Position numbers and translations under genes: made by a program
In this document: one piece after another, positions 34,680 to 46,053 of the stretch
Position numbering within the stretch: the first letter of the stretch is position 1
How the letters are laid out: every line of letters begins with the position of its first letter
Assembly (NCBI RefSeq): GCF_000020725.1
Contig: NC_011146.1
Span: 1,487,501-1,551,500, forward strand
Length of the DNA stretch: 64,000 nt
Direction: 5' to 3'
DNA from: Citrifermentans bemidjiense Bem
Lineage (GTDB): Bacteria; Desulfobacterota; Desulfuromonadia; Geobacterales; Geobacteraceae
Notes under the pieces: model-generated
What the model was told of the DNA's origin: nothing
Seen by the model: the letters and a program-made list of their open reading frames with translations, nothing else
The model's database searches: none

Positions 34680-36558
34680 AAAGCTGCTGAACCTTCTTGC
34701 CGGCTGCATCGCGCTTCTGGGGTACCTACCGCTGCAGCCGTACCTGGATCCGCTCCCCCGTTACTTCTTTCCGGTCTCGCTCATGGGGGCGTTTTACCTG
34801 CAGCGTACCGGCCGCGCGCTGCCGGCGCGCCTGCTCACCCCCCTCTCCATCGCGCTCTTTCTCTACTACGCCATCGGCTTCAGCGTGAATCGCCTGGTAC
34901 CTGTTACCGGGGACCTCCTGGTGCTCTTTCTGGCGGTGAGGCTCTTGGGCGAGAGAAGCGGCAGGCATTACCTGCAGGCCTTCGCGCTGTCGCTCTTTTG
35001 CCTGGCCGCCTCGTCGCTTTACGAGATTTCCGCGATCTTCCTGCTTTACCTGCTGCTGCTTTTGCTCCTCATGGCTGTTTCGCTGGTGCTGCTCACCTTC
35101 CATGCCCACGACCCCGCCATCGCCCTTGCCCCTGACCAGGGGAAGAAGGTGCTTGCCGTCTCGGTACTTATGCCCGTGGCCTCGCTCCCCATCCTGCTCG
35201 TGCTCTTCGTGCTCTTGCCGAGGACGCAGTACCCCCTGTGGCATTTCCTGGACGCGACGGCAGGGAAAAAGACCGGGCTTTCCGACCGCGTCCAGCCTGG
35301 AGACGCGGCCAGCGTCACCGAGGTGAAAGGGGCGGTACTAAGGGCCATAACCGGCAGGCTCCCGGAAGACAAGCTTTACTGGCGCGGGGTCGTGCTGAAC
35401 GGATTCCGCGGCGATTCGTGGGTGAGGCTTCCGGTCCCCGAGGAACTGCCACCGGTCCAAAGGGGCGGCGCGGTGCTACAGGAGATCTACCCGGAGCGTT
35501 CGCAGAGCTCCTACCTCCTCGCCCTGAATACCACCCGCAGCATCTCGGGGCTGCGCCACGACGAGGCCAACGACGCCGTCTTCACTTCCCGGCGGCCGCT
35601 GGACAGGAAGGTGAAGTACGTAGCGACCTCGGTCCTAGGCACGCCCCTTGAGGTGAAGGGAGGGATAGACCGCGATTTTTACCTGCAGCTTCCCGCGACG
35701 CTCCCCGAGCGCATCCTGGCCAAGGGGCGGGAACTCGCCCGAGCCGGCCTCGGTCCCCCGGAGCGGATGCGGCTTTTGGAAGCATTCTTCCGCAACCAGA
35801 GGATCACCTATGCCAACACCGAGCTCCCGGTCGGCCCCCAGCCGCTGGACTCGTTCCTCTTCGACAAAAGGCGGGGCAACTGCGAATACTTCGCCTCCTC
35901 TTACGCCACGTTGCTAAGAGTAGCCGGCATCCCGTCCCGGCTGGTCGGGGGGTACCGCGGCGGCACCTACAACGACATGGGTGGGTACTACCTGGTGACC
36001 GAGGACATGGCGCACGTATGGGTCGAAGCGTACCTCGACGGGGTAGGGTGGCAGACGGTCGATCCCAGCGCCTGGGCGCTCGGGTCGGCAAGGCGTGCCG
36101 CCTCCGCCAGGGGAATCTCGATGTACTTCGATGCCATCAGCTTCTACTGGGACAAGGCTGTGGTAAGTTACGACCTCGACAAGCAGATCGCGCTGGTGAG
36201 GCGGGCCGGGAGCAAGGCGCGCGACCTGCGTCTCCCTGCGGGCTTCCTGCGCGGCTCGCTGGCGCTGTTGTTGCTCATGTTGCCGCTGGCGGCTTTTGGT
36301 TTGTGGCTCAAGAAGAGGCCGGCAAGCCAGGAGGAGAGGGTGCTGAGGCAGATGCTGCGGGCCGCGCGCAAGCGCTACCCGGGGGACGCGAGCGGGGAGG
36401 AAGGGCTCTTCGAGCTGTCGTCGCGCCTGGACGATCCCCTGATCCGCGAGTTCGCAGCCGTTTACGGCGGCGCCGTCTACCGAGACAGGCCGCTGCGAAA
36501 GGAAGAGCTGGCGAGATTGAAGGAAATAGTCCGGGAACTGCGTCAGCATGGTCCTTGA
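34660..36558 (+). CDS. Membrane transglutaminase-like protein (TgpA type)
   Basis: 632 residues from ATG 34660. The first 190 residues hold about six membrane helices, the middle is periplasmic, and the transglutaminase core at about 395-475 shows the triad: Cys in RRGNCEYFASSYATLLRVAG, His in DMAHVWVEAYLDG, Asp in TVDPSAWA. A further helix (about 525-545) and a cytoplasmic DUF4129-like tail (EERVLRQMLRAARKRYPG) end the protein. The MoxR-DUF58-TgpA order is a widely conserved trio whose exact target is unknown. Confidence 0.92.
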   Translation: MAKLKIEKLLNLLAGCIALLGYLPLQPYLDPLPRYFFPVSLMGAFYLQRTGRALPARLLTPLSIALFLYYAIGFSVNRLVPVTGDLLVLFLAVRLLGERSGRHYLQAFALSLFCLAASSLYEISAIFLLYLLLLLLLMAVSLVLLTFHAHDPAIALAPDQGKKVLAVSVLMPVASLPILLVLFVLLPRTQYPLWHFLDATAGKKTGLSDRVQPGDAASVTEVKGAVLRAITGRLPEDKLYWRGVVLNGFRGDSWVRLPVPEELPPVQRGGAVLQEIYPERSQSSYLLALNTTRSISGLRHDEANDAVFTSRRPLDRKVKYVATSVLGTPLEVKGGIDRDFYLQLPATLPERILAKGRELARAGLGPPERMRLLEAFFRNQRITYANTELPVGPQPLDSFLFDKRRGNCEYFASSYATLLRVAGIPSRLVGGYRGGTYNDMGGYYLVTEDMAHVWVEAYLDGVGWQTVDPSAWALGSARRAASARGISMYFDAISFYWDKAVVSYDLDKQIALVRRAGSKARDLRLPAGFLRGSLALLLLMLPLAAFGLWLKKRPASQEERVLRQMLRAARKRYPGDASGEEGLFELSSRLDDPLIREFAAVYGGAVYRDRPLRKEELARLKEIVRELRQHGP

Positions 36559-36619
36559 CACCGGACGCGGTTTGCTTTAGTTTTAGAAGCTCGGATTTTT
36601 TGGTCTAATGAGGCTATAA

Positions 36620-38503
36620 GTGGCTACGAAAAAAGAAAAAATTCTGGAGAGTGCCCAACGCTTCGTCCTTAAAGGGCAGATCGACAAGGCGATCAAGGAT
36701 TACCAGCAAGTGGTGGCCTTGGATCCCTCCGATGTCCGTTACCGTCAAAGGCTGGCCGAACTCCTGGTGCGGGACCGCCGCAAGGAAGAGGCGATCCAGG
36801 AGTACGAGTTTATCGGCAAGCATTACGCTGAAAACTCCTACTTCCTCAAGGCGATCGCCATCTATAAGCAGATACAGCGTCTTTCGCCGGGCAACACCGC
36901 GGTAGCGCTCACCGTCGCTTCCCTGAACCACCAACAGGGGCTGATCGGCAACGCGCTGGCCGAGTACGGTCAGGTGGCGGCCCAGTTCGAAAAAGAAGGC
37001 GCCCTCAAAGAGGCGCTCAAGGTCGTGGAACAGATGCTGGGCGTGGATGCCGAACACTGCGCCACTCGCCTCAAACATGCCGAACTCCTCTTCGCTACCG
37101 GTGCCAAGGACGACTCCTATTCGGCCTTTGAGCAACTGGCGGCATCGCTGCGCGCACGCGGTCACTCAGCGGATGCGGACGTGGTCGCCTTCCGCCTGCA
37201 GCAGCTTTTCCCCGGCAAGCCGGGGGAATCTTCCGCCGCTGCTCCACTGCAAATGGACGCCGCAACGCCGGGCGCCTTGGAAGCGCTCGATTGTGGCCGC
37301 GATATTCCCGGCGTGGCTGCTGACGTCCCGGCGCCCTGGGAGAGCGGGGGGGAAGGGGATGCCGGCGAAGAACTCCCCGATCCTCTCGATCCGCCCTTGC
37401 CGGCAGTAGCCGCGGAACCGGCACCCCCCGTCGGCTCCTGGGAGCCGGAACCGGCTGTCGCCACCGCCGCTACCGACGAAGCTCCCGCGCTTGCCTCATG
37501 GGAAGAGGAGATAGAGCTCGACCTGGACGACGATCTGCCGCTGGAGAGCGCCCCCGTGGCGTCCTCCGATTTCCAGGCCGCATCCCATGTGCCACACGCT
37601 CCCGTTTCTGAAGCGAAGCAGCCTGCCTTGCCGCCCGAGGCGCAGGACGGGATCGACCTGCAGCTCGATTTTTCCCTGGAACTCGACTTCGATGAAGTGG
37701 TGCAGTCGCTGGAAGAGGAGCCGCTGGACCAGGAGGCGGCCCCAGTGGTCGAGCTGGATATCGACGCTGCGGCGTTGGAGCTGAGCCTGCCTCAGGAACC
37801 GGGCGCGGACCTCCCCTGGGAAGAACAGCCGGAATCGGATGAGCTTTCCGCGGCGGAAGACCTGCCGGAACTGGAAGATCTCCCTGAACCGGAGCAACTT
37901 GCGGAAGCGGAGGAGCTGCCCCAAGTGCAAGCACCGGAGCTTATGGAGGTGCAGGACTGGGAGGCCCCTACGGAGGCGCCGCAGGACGAAGAGCCAGCTC
38001 GGATGGACGCGGCGGCGCCCGCCCTCTCGCAGCGGTTGCGCGGGTGGGAGGAGATCTATCCGGAGAGCGGGGATGCTCCCGAGGCGGAGTTGGACATCGA
38101 GGAGCTGGAGTCGCACTACGATCTGGGGATCGGCTATAAAGAGATGGGGATGTGCGGCGGCGCCATCAAGGAGTTCGACACCGCTGCGCGTAACCCTCAC
38201 CGGCGGCTGGACTGCCTTACGCTGCAGGCCATCTGCTACCGTGAAAAGGGGGAGGCGGACCGGGCCGAGGACTTGCTGCGTCGAGGCCTATCCCTGGAGG
38301 TGATCTCCCAGCCGGAGCGGGTCTGCATCGCCTACGAGCTGGCCGTGCTGCTGGAGGATTCGGGAACGCCGGACGAGGCGATAGAGCTGTACCGGGAGGT
38401 TGTTCGCGCCAACCCCGGGTGCCATGACGCCTCTCGGAGGCTCTCCGCTCTTTCCGGGGAGGAGCGGCTGGACATCATCGAACTGGAACTGGAAGAAGGG
38501 TAG
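36620..38503 (+). CDS. TPR-repeat protein with long acidic central region
   Basis: 627 residues starting with GTG at 36620. The first 200 residues hold several tetratricopeptide repeats (GQIDKAIKDYQQVVALDPSD, NSYFLKAIAIYKQIQRLSPG, GLIGNALAEYGQVAAQFEKE). Residues about 210-480 are acidic and proline-rich with repetitive LDLDDDL- and PELEDLPEPEQL-like text. The C-terminal 130 residues return to TPRs (YDLGIGYKEMGMCGGAIKEFD, PDEAIELYREVVRANPG). No signal peptide, so cytoplasmic scaffold is likely. Position after the MoxR trio suggests a functional link, but a 61-base gap allows independence. Confidence 0.88.
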   Translation: MATKKEKILESAQRFVLKGQIDKAIKDYQQVVALDPSDVRYRQRLAELLVRDRRKEEAIQEYEFIGKHYAENSYFLKAIAIYKQIQRLSPGNTAVALTVASLNHQQGLIGNALAEYGQVAAQFEKEGALKEALKVVEQMLGVDAEHCATRLKHAELLFATGAKDDSYSAFEQLAASLRARGHSADADVVAFRLQQLFPGKPGESSAAAPLQMDAATPGALEALDCGRDIPGVAADVPAPWESGGEGDAGEELPDPLDPPLPAVAAEPAPPVGSWEPEPAVATAATDEAPALASWEEEIELDLDDDLPLESAPVASSDFQAASHVPHAPVSEAKQPALPPEAQDGIDLQLDFSLELDFDEVVQSLEEEPLDQEAAPVVELDIDAAALELSLPQEPGADLPWEEQPESDELSAAEDLPELEDLPEPEQLAEAEELPQVQAPELMEVQDWEAPTEAPQDEEPARMDAAAPALSQRLRGWEEIYPESGDAPEAELDIEELESHYDLGIGYKEMGMCGGAIKEFDTAARNPHRRLDCLTLQAICYREKGEADRAEDLLRRGLSLEVISQPERVCIAYELAVLLEDSGTPDEAIELYREVVRANPGCHDASRRLSALSGEERLDIIELELEEG

Positions 38504-38509
38504 CGGCCG

Positions 38510-39247
38510 CTACCAGGCCATCAGGTTCAGCGGGGGGACCAAACGGATGGGGGCGTTGAAGACGTCGCCCTGGAAGCTGGCAGGAAGCGGCGGCAAGGGA
38601 CCCGAACTCTCCAGGGTCTTTTGCACCATCCGGTCGTAGACGATGTTCCCCGAACTCTGCAGGATGAAGCTCCCCACGATTTCGCCGTTTCTCGCCACGC
38701 TTATGTTAACTACAATGGTTCTCACCTTCTGGTCCTTCTGCTCCAGCCACCACTTGTTGTTCACTCCCTGCAAGATTTCCAGGTAGTAAGCCTTCACATC
38801 GGGGCGGAGGGTGTCGCCGTCGCTCAGGCTCTTGAAGTACCCCTTGGTGAGCCCCATCCCGAAGGTGGTCGCGGACCTCTCTTCGGCGGGCGCCGGTTGC
38901 GGCGGTGCGGGCTGGGCCGTAGGCTGCTGCACTTCGACCTGCTGCGGCGGTGCGGGCGGGGTCTCGGGGACCGGTATCGGCTCGGCCTTGGCGGGATCGG
39001 GCTCGGGAAGTTCCGGTTCGGAAGCGGCAGGCTGTATAGCCGGAGCCGCGGGGCGAGGAGTGGGAATGGAGTTGAGGTCGACGTAGGTGACCGGCGGCCG
39101 CGGCGGTTCGCCCCCGCCGGGAAGGCCGATGAGGATGACGGCGCAGAAAAGGTGCAGTGCCAGAGACACCACTAGTCCGGTGATGAACTGCTTGTTGGGC
39201 TTTATCGGCTGGGCCGCTTCGTCAAGCGGCGCTAAGACTTCATCCAT
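38510..39247 (-). CDS. TonB/TolA-like energy-transducing protein
   Basis: 245 residues: cytoplasmic N-terminus, one membrane helix at about 22-42 (FITGLVVSLALHLFCAVILI, with a histidine in the helix as in TonB), a proline/glutamate-rich periplasmic spacer (about 55-130), and a C-terminal domain (about 150-240) with VNISVARNGEIVGSFILQSSGN and a VQKTLESSGPLPPLP stretch, the TonB/TolA C-terminal pattern. exbB and exbD are not adjacent. It converges on the TPR gene, leaving six bases between stops. Confidence 0.85.
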   Translation of the reverse strand: MDEVLAPLDEAAQPIKPNKQFITGLVVSLALHLFCAVILIGLPGGGEPPRPPVTYVDLNSIPTPRPAAPAIQPAASEPELPEPDPAKAEPIPVPETPPAPPQQVEVQQPTAQPAPPQPAPAEERSATTFGMGLTKGYFKSLSDGDTLRPDVKAYYLEILQGVNNKWWLEQKDQKVRTIVVNISVARNGEIVGSFILQSSGNIVYDRMVQKTLESSGPLPPLPASFQGDVFNAPIRLVPPLNLMAW

Positions 39248-39350
39248 GGGTACTGCCCGTCCTTCTCACCTGATTACCTGCTGACACAGCGTCCATGTAT
39301 AGCAAATAAGCCGGGGACAAGGCAATGAAAAGAAGCCTTGCGCGACTAAG

Positions 39351-39385
39351 AAAGGGGCTCCGTATTCACGGTGCCCCTTTCCTTT
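39351..39385 (-). terminator. Terminator after maeB (minus strand)
   Basis: AAAGGGGC...CCG and CGG...GCCCCTTT make a stem with small internal mismatches around TATTCA. On the minus strand it ends in CCCCTTTCTT. It may also act on the plus strand. Confidence 0.75.
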
Positions 39386-39437
39386 ATGGTGATGGGATGT
39401 CCAGCGAGGGATGGGCGGCGCAGGGTACCCCGTCCCG

Positions 39438-41687
<2,250 letters not shown>

Positions 41688-42009
41688 TGCTACCTCCTCA
41701 AGATAAATTACCCTCCTGGAGCTATCAGCTCATTGACCAAACAAGTACTATCTGTCATTGTTCCGGTCCGGGTTGTTAAGACGAGGTGCAGGGCCGAAAG
41801 GCCACAAGTATAGCATGGCGCAGGACCGCTACAATGAGCGGCGCGTAATGCAATGCTAAAGGCATTGAGCTTCGAAAAGAGCTTCTTGTCGCTGTCAAAA
41901 CTGTCGATTCCATTGTCAATGGCATGCGGTCGTTGTAAATTAATTCTGTTGCGGCATTGACTGCCGTTCTTCGACCAAGCCCTCAGTCAGTGGGCAACGG
42001 AGGGGTGCG
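41688..42009 (+). other. Intergenic region between divergent maeB and the HIT gene
   Basis: 322 bases with no gene. The left part is the maeB leader; a GGGCCGAAAGGCC hairpin lies at about 41791-41803. On the right is the promoter given separately. Several short TTGTC/TGTCA repeats occur at 41886-41920 but no recognised operator. Confidence 0.5.
41913..41941 (+). promoter_or_regulatory. Promoter for the HIT-ROK genes
   Basis: TTGTCA (41913-41918) and TAAATT (41936-41941), spacer 17 bases, 69 bases before the HIT ATG. Confidence 0.6.
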
Positions 42010-42492
42010 ATGGACAATCTTTGGGCACCATGGCGGGTAGAATATCTGACTCAGCCGCCGGCGACGGAATGCATCTTCTGTGCGCAAGGTAACGACAGGG
42101 AGCTGCTGATTTTGAGGCGCACCCGGCTTTCGCGGGTGATGCTGAACCGCTACCCCTATTCCAACGGACATCTGCTGATCTCGCTTAACCGCCACAGCGC
42201 CGACTTGGGCGAACTGACAGCGGACGAACTGCTGGAGCTGATGCGCGAGGTGGCTCTTTGCCGGGACATACTGGCCCGCTCCAGCGGCGCTCAAGGTTTC
42301 AACATCGGCATAAACCTCGGCAAGGCCGCCGGCGCAGGCGTCGAGGACCACCTGCACCTGCACGTGGTGCCGCGCTGGTACGGGGACAGCAACTTCATGA
42401 CTGTGGTAGCGGACGTCAGGGTGATCCCGGAGGCGCTTTTGGCGACTTACGACCGGCTGCTACCGTTTTTCCAGGCGGCAGTGGAGGGGTGA
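42010..42492 (+). CDS. HIT-family nucleotide hydrolase/transferase
   Basis: 160 residues. The histidine triad is HLHLHVVPRW (HxHxH), with MDNLWAPWRVEYL and CIFCAQGNDRE near the start giving a Cys-x-x-Cys that may bind zinc. NRYPYSNGHLLI is the nucleotide pocket. The family hydrolyses or phosphorolyses dinucleotides such as Ap4A or AMP conjugates; the MDNLWAPWR start is typical of the Ap4A phosphorylase-like branch. The stop overlaps the next gene as TGATG. Confidence 0.93.
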   Translation: MDNLWAPWRVEYLTQPPATECIFCAQGNDRELLILRRTRLSRVMLNRYPYSNGHLLISLNRHSADLGELTADELLELMREVALCRDILARSSGAQGFNIGINLGKAAGAGVEDHLHLHVVPRWYGDSNFMTVVADVRVIPEALLATYDRLLPFFQAAVEG

Positions 42493-43412
42493 TGGAAAGT
42501 GTCTGTATCGGGGTGGACGTCGGGGGGACTAACCTTCGCTTCGCCCTGGTGGACCAAGGCGGCGCGGTGCTTAGCAGGGTGAGCGAACCGACGGAGACGG
42601 TGACGGCTCCCGCGCCGTTTGTAGCCCGGCTGCAGGGGAGGGTGCAACAGCTGCAAAGGGAGGCGCTGGCCCGGGGAGTCAGGGTCGCCGGCGTCGGCAT
42701 CGGTGTCGCCGGTCTCGTCTCGGGTGAAGGTGCGGTCCTTTCCAGCGTCAACCTCCCGGCGCTGCAGGGGGTAAACCTCGGCGCGGAGCTTTCGCGCGCC
42801 CTGGGGGTGCCGGTGCTGGTGCTAAACGACGCCAACGCCTGCGCCGTCGGCGAGCAGCGCTTCGGCGCGGGAAAAGGGTACCGCTCCTGGCTCATGCTCA
42901 CCATCGGCACGGGGGTGGGGGCGGGGCTGATACTTGACGGCCGGCTCTGGACCGGGGCGAACGGGCTGGCCGGCGAATTGGGGCACCTGACGGTGGAACC
43001 GGAGGGGCGCCCGTGCGGCTGCGGCAACCGGGGGTGCCTGGAGCAGTACACCTTTGCCACCGCCATTTCCGCGGGAAACGACAGCGCCGCTGCCGTCGCC
43101 CGGCGCGCGGTGAGCGGGGACGCCGCGGCTGTCGCCCGTTTTGAGGGGGCTGGCCGCTACTTGGGCATCGCCGTGGCCGGGGTGCTCAACCTGCTGAACC
43201 TGGAAGCGGTAGTGCTGGGAGGAGGGGTGTCAGAGAGTTTCGAGCTACTGGCCCCGGCGATGCGCCGGGAGATATGCTCCCGCACCCTTGCGCTTCCCGG
43301 GGCGGCCGCCTGCGTCGTCAAGGGCGCCCTCGGCCCGGACGCCGGTGTCCTGGGTGCTGCCCAAGCCGCCTTCGACGCCGAAAAAATTTCCTCGCGCTCC
43401 CACCTTTCCTGA
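42492..43412 (+). CDS. ROK-family glucokinase
   Basis: 306 residues from ATG 42492. ATP site: GVDVGGTNLRFALVD; sugar-binding and catalytic Asp in LNDANACAVGEQRFGAGKG (partly shown); ELGHLTVEPEGRPCGCGNRGCLEQY contains the ROK zinc motif CxCGxxGCxE; VLGGGVSES is the adenosine motif. Glucose phosphorylation is the best guess, another hexose is possible. Coupled by one-base overlap with the HIT gene. Confidence 0.92.
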   Translation: MESVCIGVDVGGTNLRFALVDQGGAVLSRVSEPTETVTAPAPFVARLQGRVQQLQREALARGVRVAGVGIGVAGLVSGEGAVLSSVNLPALQGVNLGAELSRALGVPVLVLNDANACAVGEQRFGAGKGYRSWLMLTIGTGVGAGLILDGRLWTGANGLAGELGHLTVEPEGRPCGCGNRGCLEQYTFATAISAGNDSAAAVARRAVSGDAAAVARFEGAGRYLGIAVAGVLNLLNLEAVVLGGGVSESFELLAPAMRREICSRTLALPGAAACVVKGALGPDAGVLGAAQAAFDAEKISSRSHLS

Positions 43413-43474
43413 AACATATGCTATAGTTGCCGCTGGCTCGGCCAGCAATTTTAATTAACTAGAATGGAGGCCTT

Positions 43475-44203
43475 ATGTGGTTTACTCGGAGAATCCTGGC
43501 AGCTTGTTTGTCCGCAGCGGTGCTGCTTCTTCTGGCAGGTGTGTCGTTCGCCGCCCCGATCTCCCCTGAAAACGCCTTTCGCAGCGCGTTCCCCCAGGTC
43601 CCCTTCGACAGTATGACCCCCACAGAGATCAAGGGTGTGTACGAGGTCGTTTCCGGGCCCAACATCTTCTACTACTACCCGGAGAAGGATCTCATCCTCA
43701 CCGGCGAGATCGTGGGGAAGGACCTCAAGAGCCGTACGGCGGAGCGGAAGCAGGCGCTCAGCTCGCAGGTGGCGGCCAAGGCGATGGAAGCGGTCAAGGA
43801 GCTGCCGCTCGACAAGGCGGTCAAGGTGGGGGACGGCAAGAAGACGGTCATCGAGTTCACCGACCCCGACTGCCCGTACTGCAGGAAGGCTTCCGAGTAC
43901 TTCACCAAGAGAAGCGACGTGACCAGGTACGTCTTCTTCGCGCCGCTGGCGCACCCGGCGGCCATCAAGAAGATCGAGTACATCCTTTCCGCCGAGAACA
44001 AGGCCGAGGCCTATGACGCCATGATGCTGGGCGAGGAGATTCCGGCCTCCGCCAAGCCGGCGAGCGCCGAGGTGAAGAAGCTGGCCCAGGAGCACCTCGC
44101 ACTGGCGAGAAAGGTGGGTATCCAGGGGACCCCGACCTTCTTCGTCAAGGGGGAGCAGGTCATCGGCGCCGACACCAAGAAGCTGGATGAGCTTTTGAAA
44201 TAA
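43475..44203 (+). CDS. Periplasmic DsbC-like disulfide isomerase
   Basis: 242 residues. Signal peptide 1-26 (ending VSFAAP). A DsbC N-terminal dimerisation-like domain (about 30-95, IKGVYEVVSGPNIFYYYPEKD) precedes a thioredoxin fold with TDPDCPYCRKASEYF (CPYC) and cis-proline loop GIQGTPTFFVKG. It probably shuffles or reduces disulfides in periplasmic proteins such as multiheme cytochromes, which is inference. AATGGAGG is the ribosome site. Seven bases separate its stop from the convergent EndoQ-like gene. Confidence 0.92.
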   Translation: MWFTRRILAACLSAAVLLLLAGVSFAAPISPENAFRSAFPQVPFDSMTPTEIKGVYEVVSGPNIFYYYPEKDLILTGEIVGKDLKSRTAERKQALSSQVAAKAMEAVKELPLDKAVKVGDGKKTVIEFTDPDCPYCRKASEYFTKRSDVTRYVFFAPLAHPAAIKKIEYILSAENKAEAYDAMMLGEEIPASAKPASAEVKKLAQEHLALARKVGIQGTPTFFVKGEQVIGADTKKLDELLK

Positions 44204-44209
44204 CCTTCT

Positions 44210-45445
44210 TCACGCCAAAGGGGAGATGGAGACGATCCCGAACCTGCCGTCGTAACCGGGATCGATCTCCACCTCGCCCAGGCGCATCTTGCCGATGCCG
44301 CGCGCCAGCGTGGCGCCGGCAGCCTCCTCTATCAACCCCACCGGCGCATCTCTCAGTATGTGGAACTCGTTGCCGATCAGCTCCAGCAGGTGGAAGTAAA
44401 GCGCCTGAGCCTTTTTCGTCCCCGTCCCCACCTTAAGCGCCCCCCCGATCAGATCCAGAAGCGGTATCAGCGACTGGAACGGGGGGGCGTTTTCCGGTCT
44501 TGCCCCTTCCGGCCGGTCCGCCAGCAGCTCCAGCCTGTGCAGCACCCCGACCGTCACCTTGGCGCCGCAGGCAGGGCAGCGGTAGCCGTTTGCAATAGTC
44601 TGCGCAGGGGTGAGGCGGACCCCGCAACAGCGGTGGCCGTCCGCGTGGTACTTCCCCTGCTCCGGGAAGAACTCGATGGTCGATGCCACCCCGTTTCCCT
44701 CAATTATCCCCTGCCGGATCCCGCGGTAGGAGGGGTCGGTCCGAAACACCGTCGCCTCCCGCCCGAGCTTGGCCGCGGAGTGCGCGTCGGAGTTGGAGAT
44801 GAGCGTGATGCCGTCTAGGGCCGATATGCGCCAGTTCATGGCCGGGTCGGAGGAAAGTCCGGTCTCGATGGCGTGCACGTGCGGGGTGAGTTCCTCGAAG
44901 CACTCGGCAAGCGAGTCGAAGCCGGAGCCGGAGCCGAACACCGAGAAGTGCGGGGTCCAGGCGTGCGCCGGGATCAGCAGCGCCTCGGGAGCCGCGTCCA
45001 GCACCATCTGCAACAGCTCCTTCGCGTCGAGTTTCAGGATGGGCCGGCCGTCGGAGCCCAGGTTGCCGATGCGGGAAAGGAGCAGGTTGAGCCGGTGCGC
45101 CGCCTGCAGGTCCGGGAGCAGGACCAGGCAGTGCACCTTCCTGGTGCGCCCCCCCTTGCGGTAAATGCAGCTGATTTCGGCGGTCGGCATGAAGAGGACC
45201 TCGGCGCGGCAGTTGGCGGGAACCAGGTGCTGCGGCGGGGCGTGGCGCAGCCGGAACAAACCGGACTCGGTTGCCACCAGGTCCCGCTCCAACTCCCCAA
45301 GCCACACGGGGTGGGTGCAGTCTCCGGTACCGACCACGCGGATCCCCTTCAACTGTCCCCAGTGCCAGAGGGAGGCCAGGTCGAGGTCGCGGCTTGTGGC
45401 GATGGAAAAGCGGGAATGGATGTGCAGGTCTGCGATGAAGGTCAC
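44210..45445 (-). CDS. EndoQ-like PHP-domain endonuclease
   Basis: 411 residues. The PHP metal site is visible in FIADLHIHSRFSIATSRDLD, TAEISCIYRKGGRTRKVHCL, LIPAHAWTPHFSVFGSGSG and SNSDAHSAAKLGREA. A zinc-binding segment has CC (HRCCGVRLTP) and CPAC (GYRCPACGAKV). This matches endonuclease Q, known from Thermococcales and some bacteria, which nicks DNA 5' of uracil, hypoxanthine and related lesions. The assignment rests on recognition, not search. It ends seven bases from the dsbC-like gene. Confidence 0.82.
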   Translation of the reverse strand: MTFIADLHIHSRFSIATSRDLDLASLWHWGQLKGIRVVGTGDCTHPVWLGELERDLVATESGLFRLRHAPPQHLVPANCRAEVLFMPTAEISCIYRKGGRTRKVHCLVLLPDLQAAHRLNLLLSRIGNLGSDGRPILKLDAKELLQMVLDAAPEALLIPAHAWTPHFSVFGSGSGFDSLAECFEELTPHVHAIETGLSSDPAMNWRISALDGITLISNSDAHSAAKLGREATVFRTDPSYRGIRQGIIEGNGVASTIEFFPEQGKYHADGHRCCGVRLTPAQTIANGYRCPACGAKVTVGVLHRLELLADRPEGARPENAPPFQSLIPLLDLIGGALKVGTGTKKAQALYFHLLELIGNEFHILRDAPVGLIEEAAGATLARGIGKMRLGEVEIDPGYDGRFGIVSISPLA

Positions 45446-45514
45446 GGCAGTTTCGCGCTCACGCCTGAGGCGGCTTGGATGACAACTGGGGTGAGGGGGG
45501 AGTCGGGTAGATAA

Positions 45515-45550
45515 GAAGGAAAAGGGGCGTCGCCGCTGGACGATGCCCCG
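45515..45550 (-). terminator. Terminator after the MerR gene (minus strand)
   Basis: Read on the minus strand, GGGGCATCG and CGACGCCCC form a stem followed by TTTTCCTTCTT. It separates merR from the EndoQ-like gene. Confidence 0.85.
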
Positions 45551-45565
45551 TAAGGAAAGCGGTGA

Positions 45566-45994
45566 TTACGAGTCACTTTTGTTGCCGTCGCCGTCACGGC
45601 CGGCGCCGAACTTGGTGGAAATCTTCTGGCGGTAAGAGACGATGTCTTTTCTAAGTGACGCCAGCTTCGCCATCTTTTCGTCTATCTTCTCGATGTGCTC
45701 GTCCAGTATCTCCACCAGCCGGGGAACCATGCGCTCGGTCTGCTTCGCTTCACCGTAAGCTACGTATAGGTCCTGCATCTCCTTGATGGTGAGGCCGAGC
45801 TCCTTTAGCTTGATGATGAACTTGATGCGGCGCACGTAGTACGGGGTGAAGCCGCGCGTCGCGCCGTCGTTTCTCTGCACGCTTTCGATGATGCCGACTT
45901 CCTCCCAGTAACGGATGGTCCTGGTGGTAAGTCCGAGTGCTATGGCGAGATCCCCGATCGGGGTTATTTCTTCGCCATCCTTGATGTCGTCCAT
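45566..45994 (-). CDS. MerR-family transcriptional regulator
   Basis: 142 residues. The winged helix-turn-helix is ITPIGDLAIALGLTTRTIRYW then EEVGIIESV; a wing with RGFTPYYVRRIKFIIKLKELGLTIKEMQDL (shown in part) and a coiled coil (VEILDEHIEKIDEKMAKLASLR) follow. No cysteine pair for metal sensing is present, so the ligand is not a thiophilic metal bound in the MerR way. I use ATG 45994 with GAGGA upstream instead of a TTG six codons earlier. A good promoter lies just upstream. Confidence 0.92.
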   Translation of the reverse strand: MDDIKDGEEITPIGDLAIALGLTTRTIRYWEEVGIIESVQRNDGATRGFTPYYVRRIKFIIKLKELGLTIKEMQDLYVAYGEAKQTERMVPRLVEILDEHIEKIDEKMAKLASLRKDIVSYRQKISTKFGAGRDGDGNKSDS

Positions 45995-46024
45995 TTGAGT
46001 CCTCGTGGGCAAAAAATTAAAGAT

Positions 46025-46053
46025 AATCTAGTGCATGGCGCTCCGGCTGTCAA
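46025..46053 (-). promoter_or_regulatory. Promoter of the MerR gene
   Basis: On the minus strand TTGACA (46053-46048) and TAGATT (46030-46025) are 17 bases apart, about 30 bases before the ATG. The -10 region forms a near-palindrome TAGATTATCT. Confidence 0.8.
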
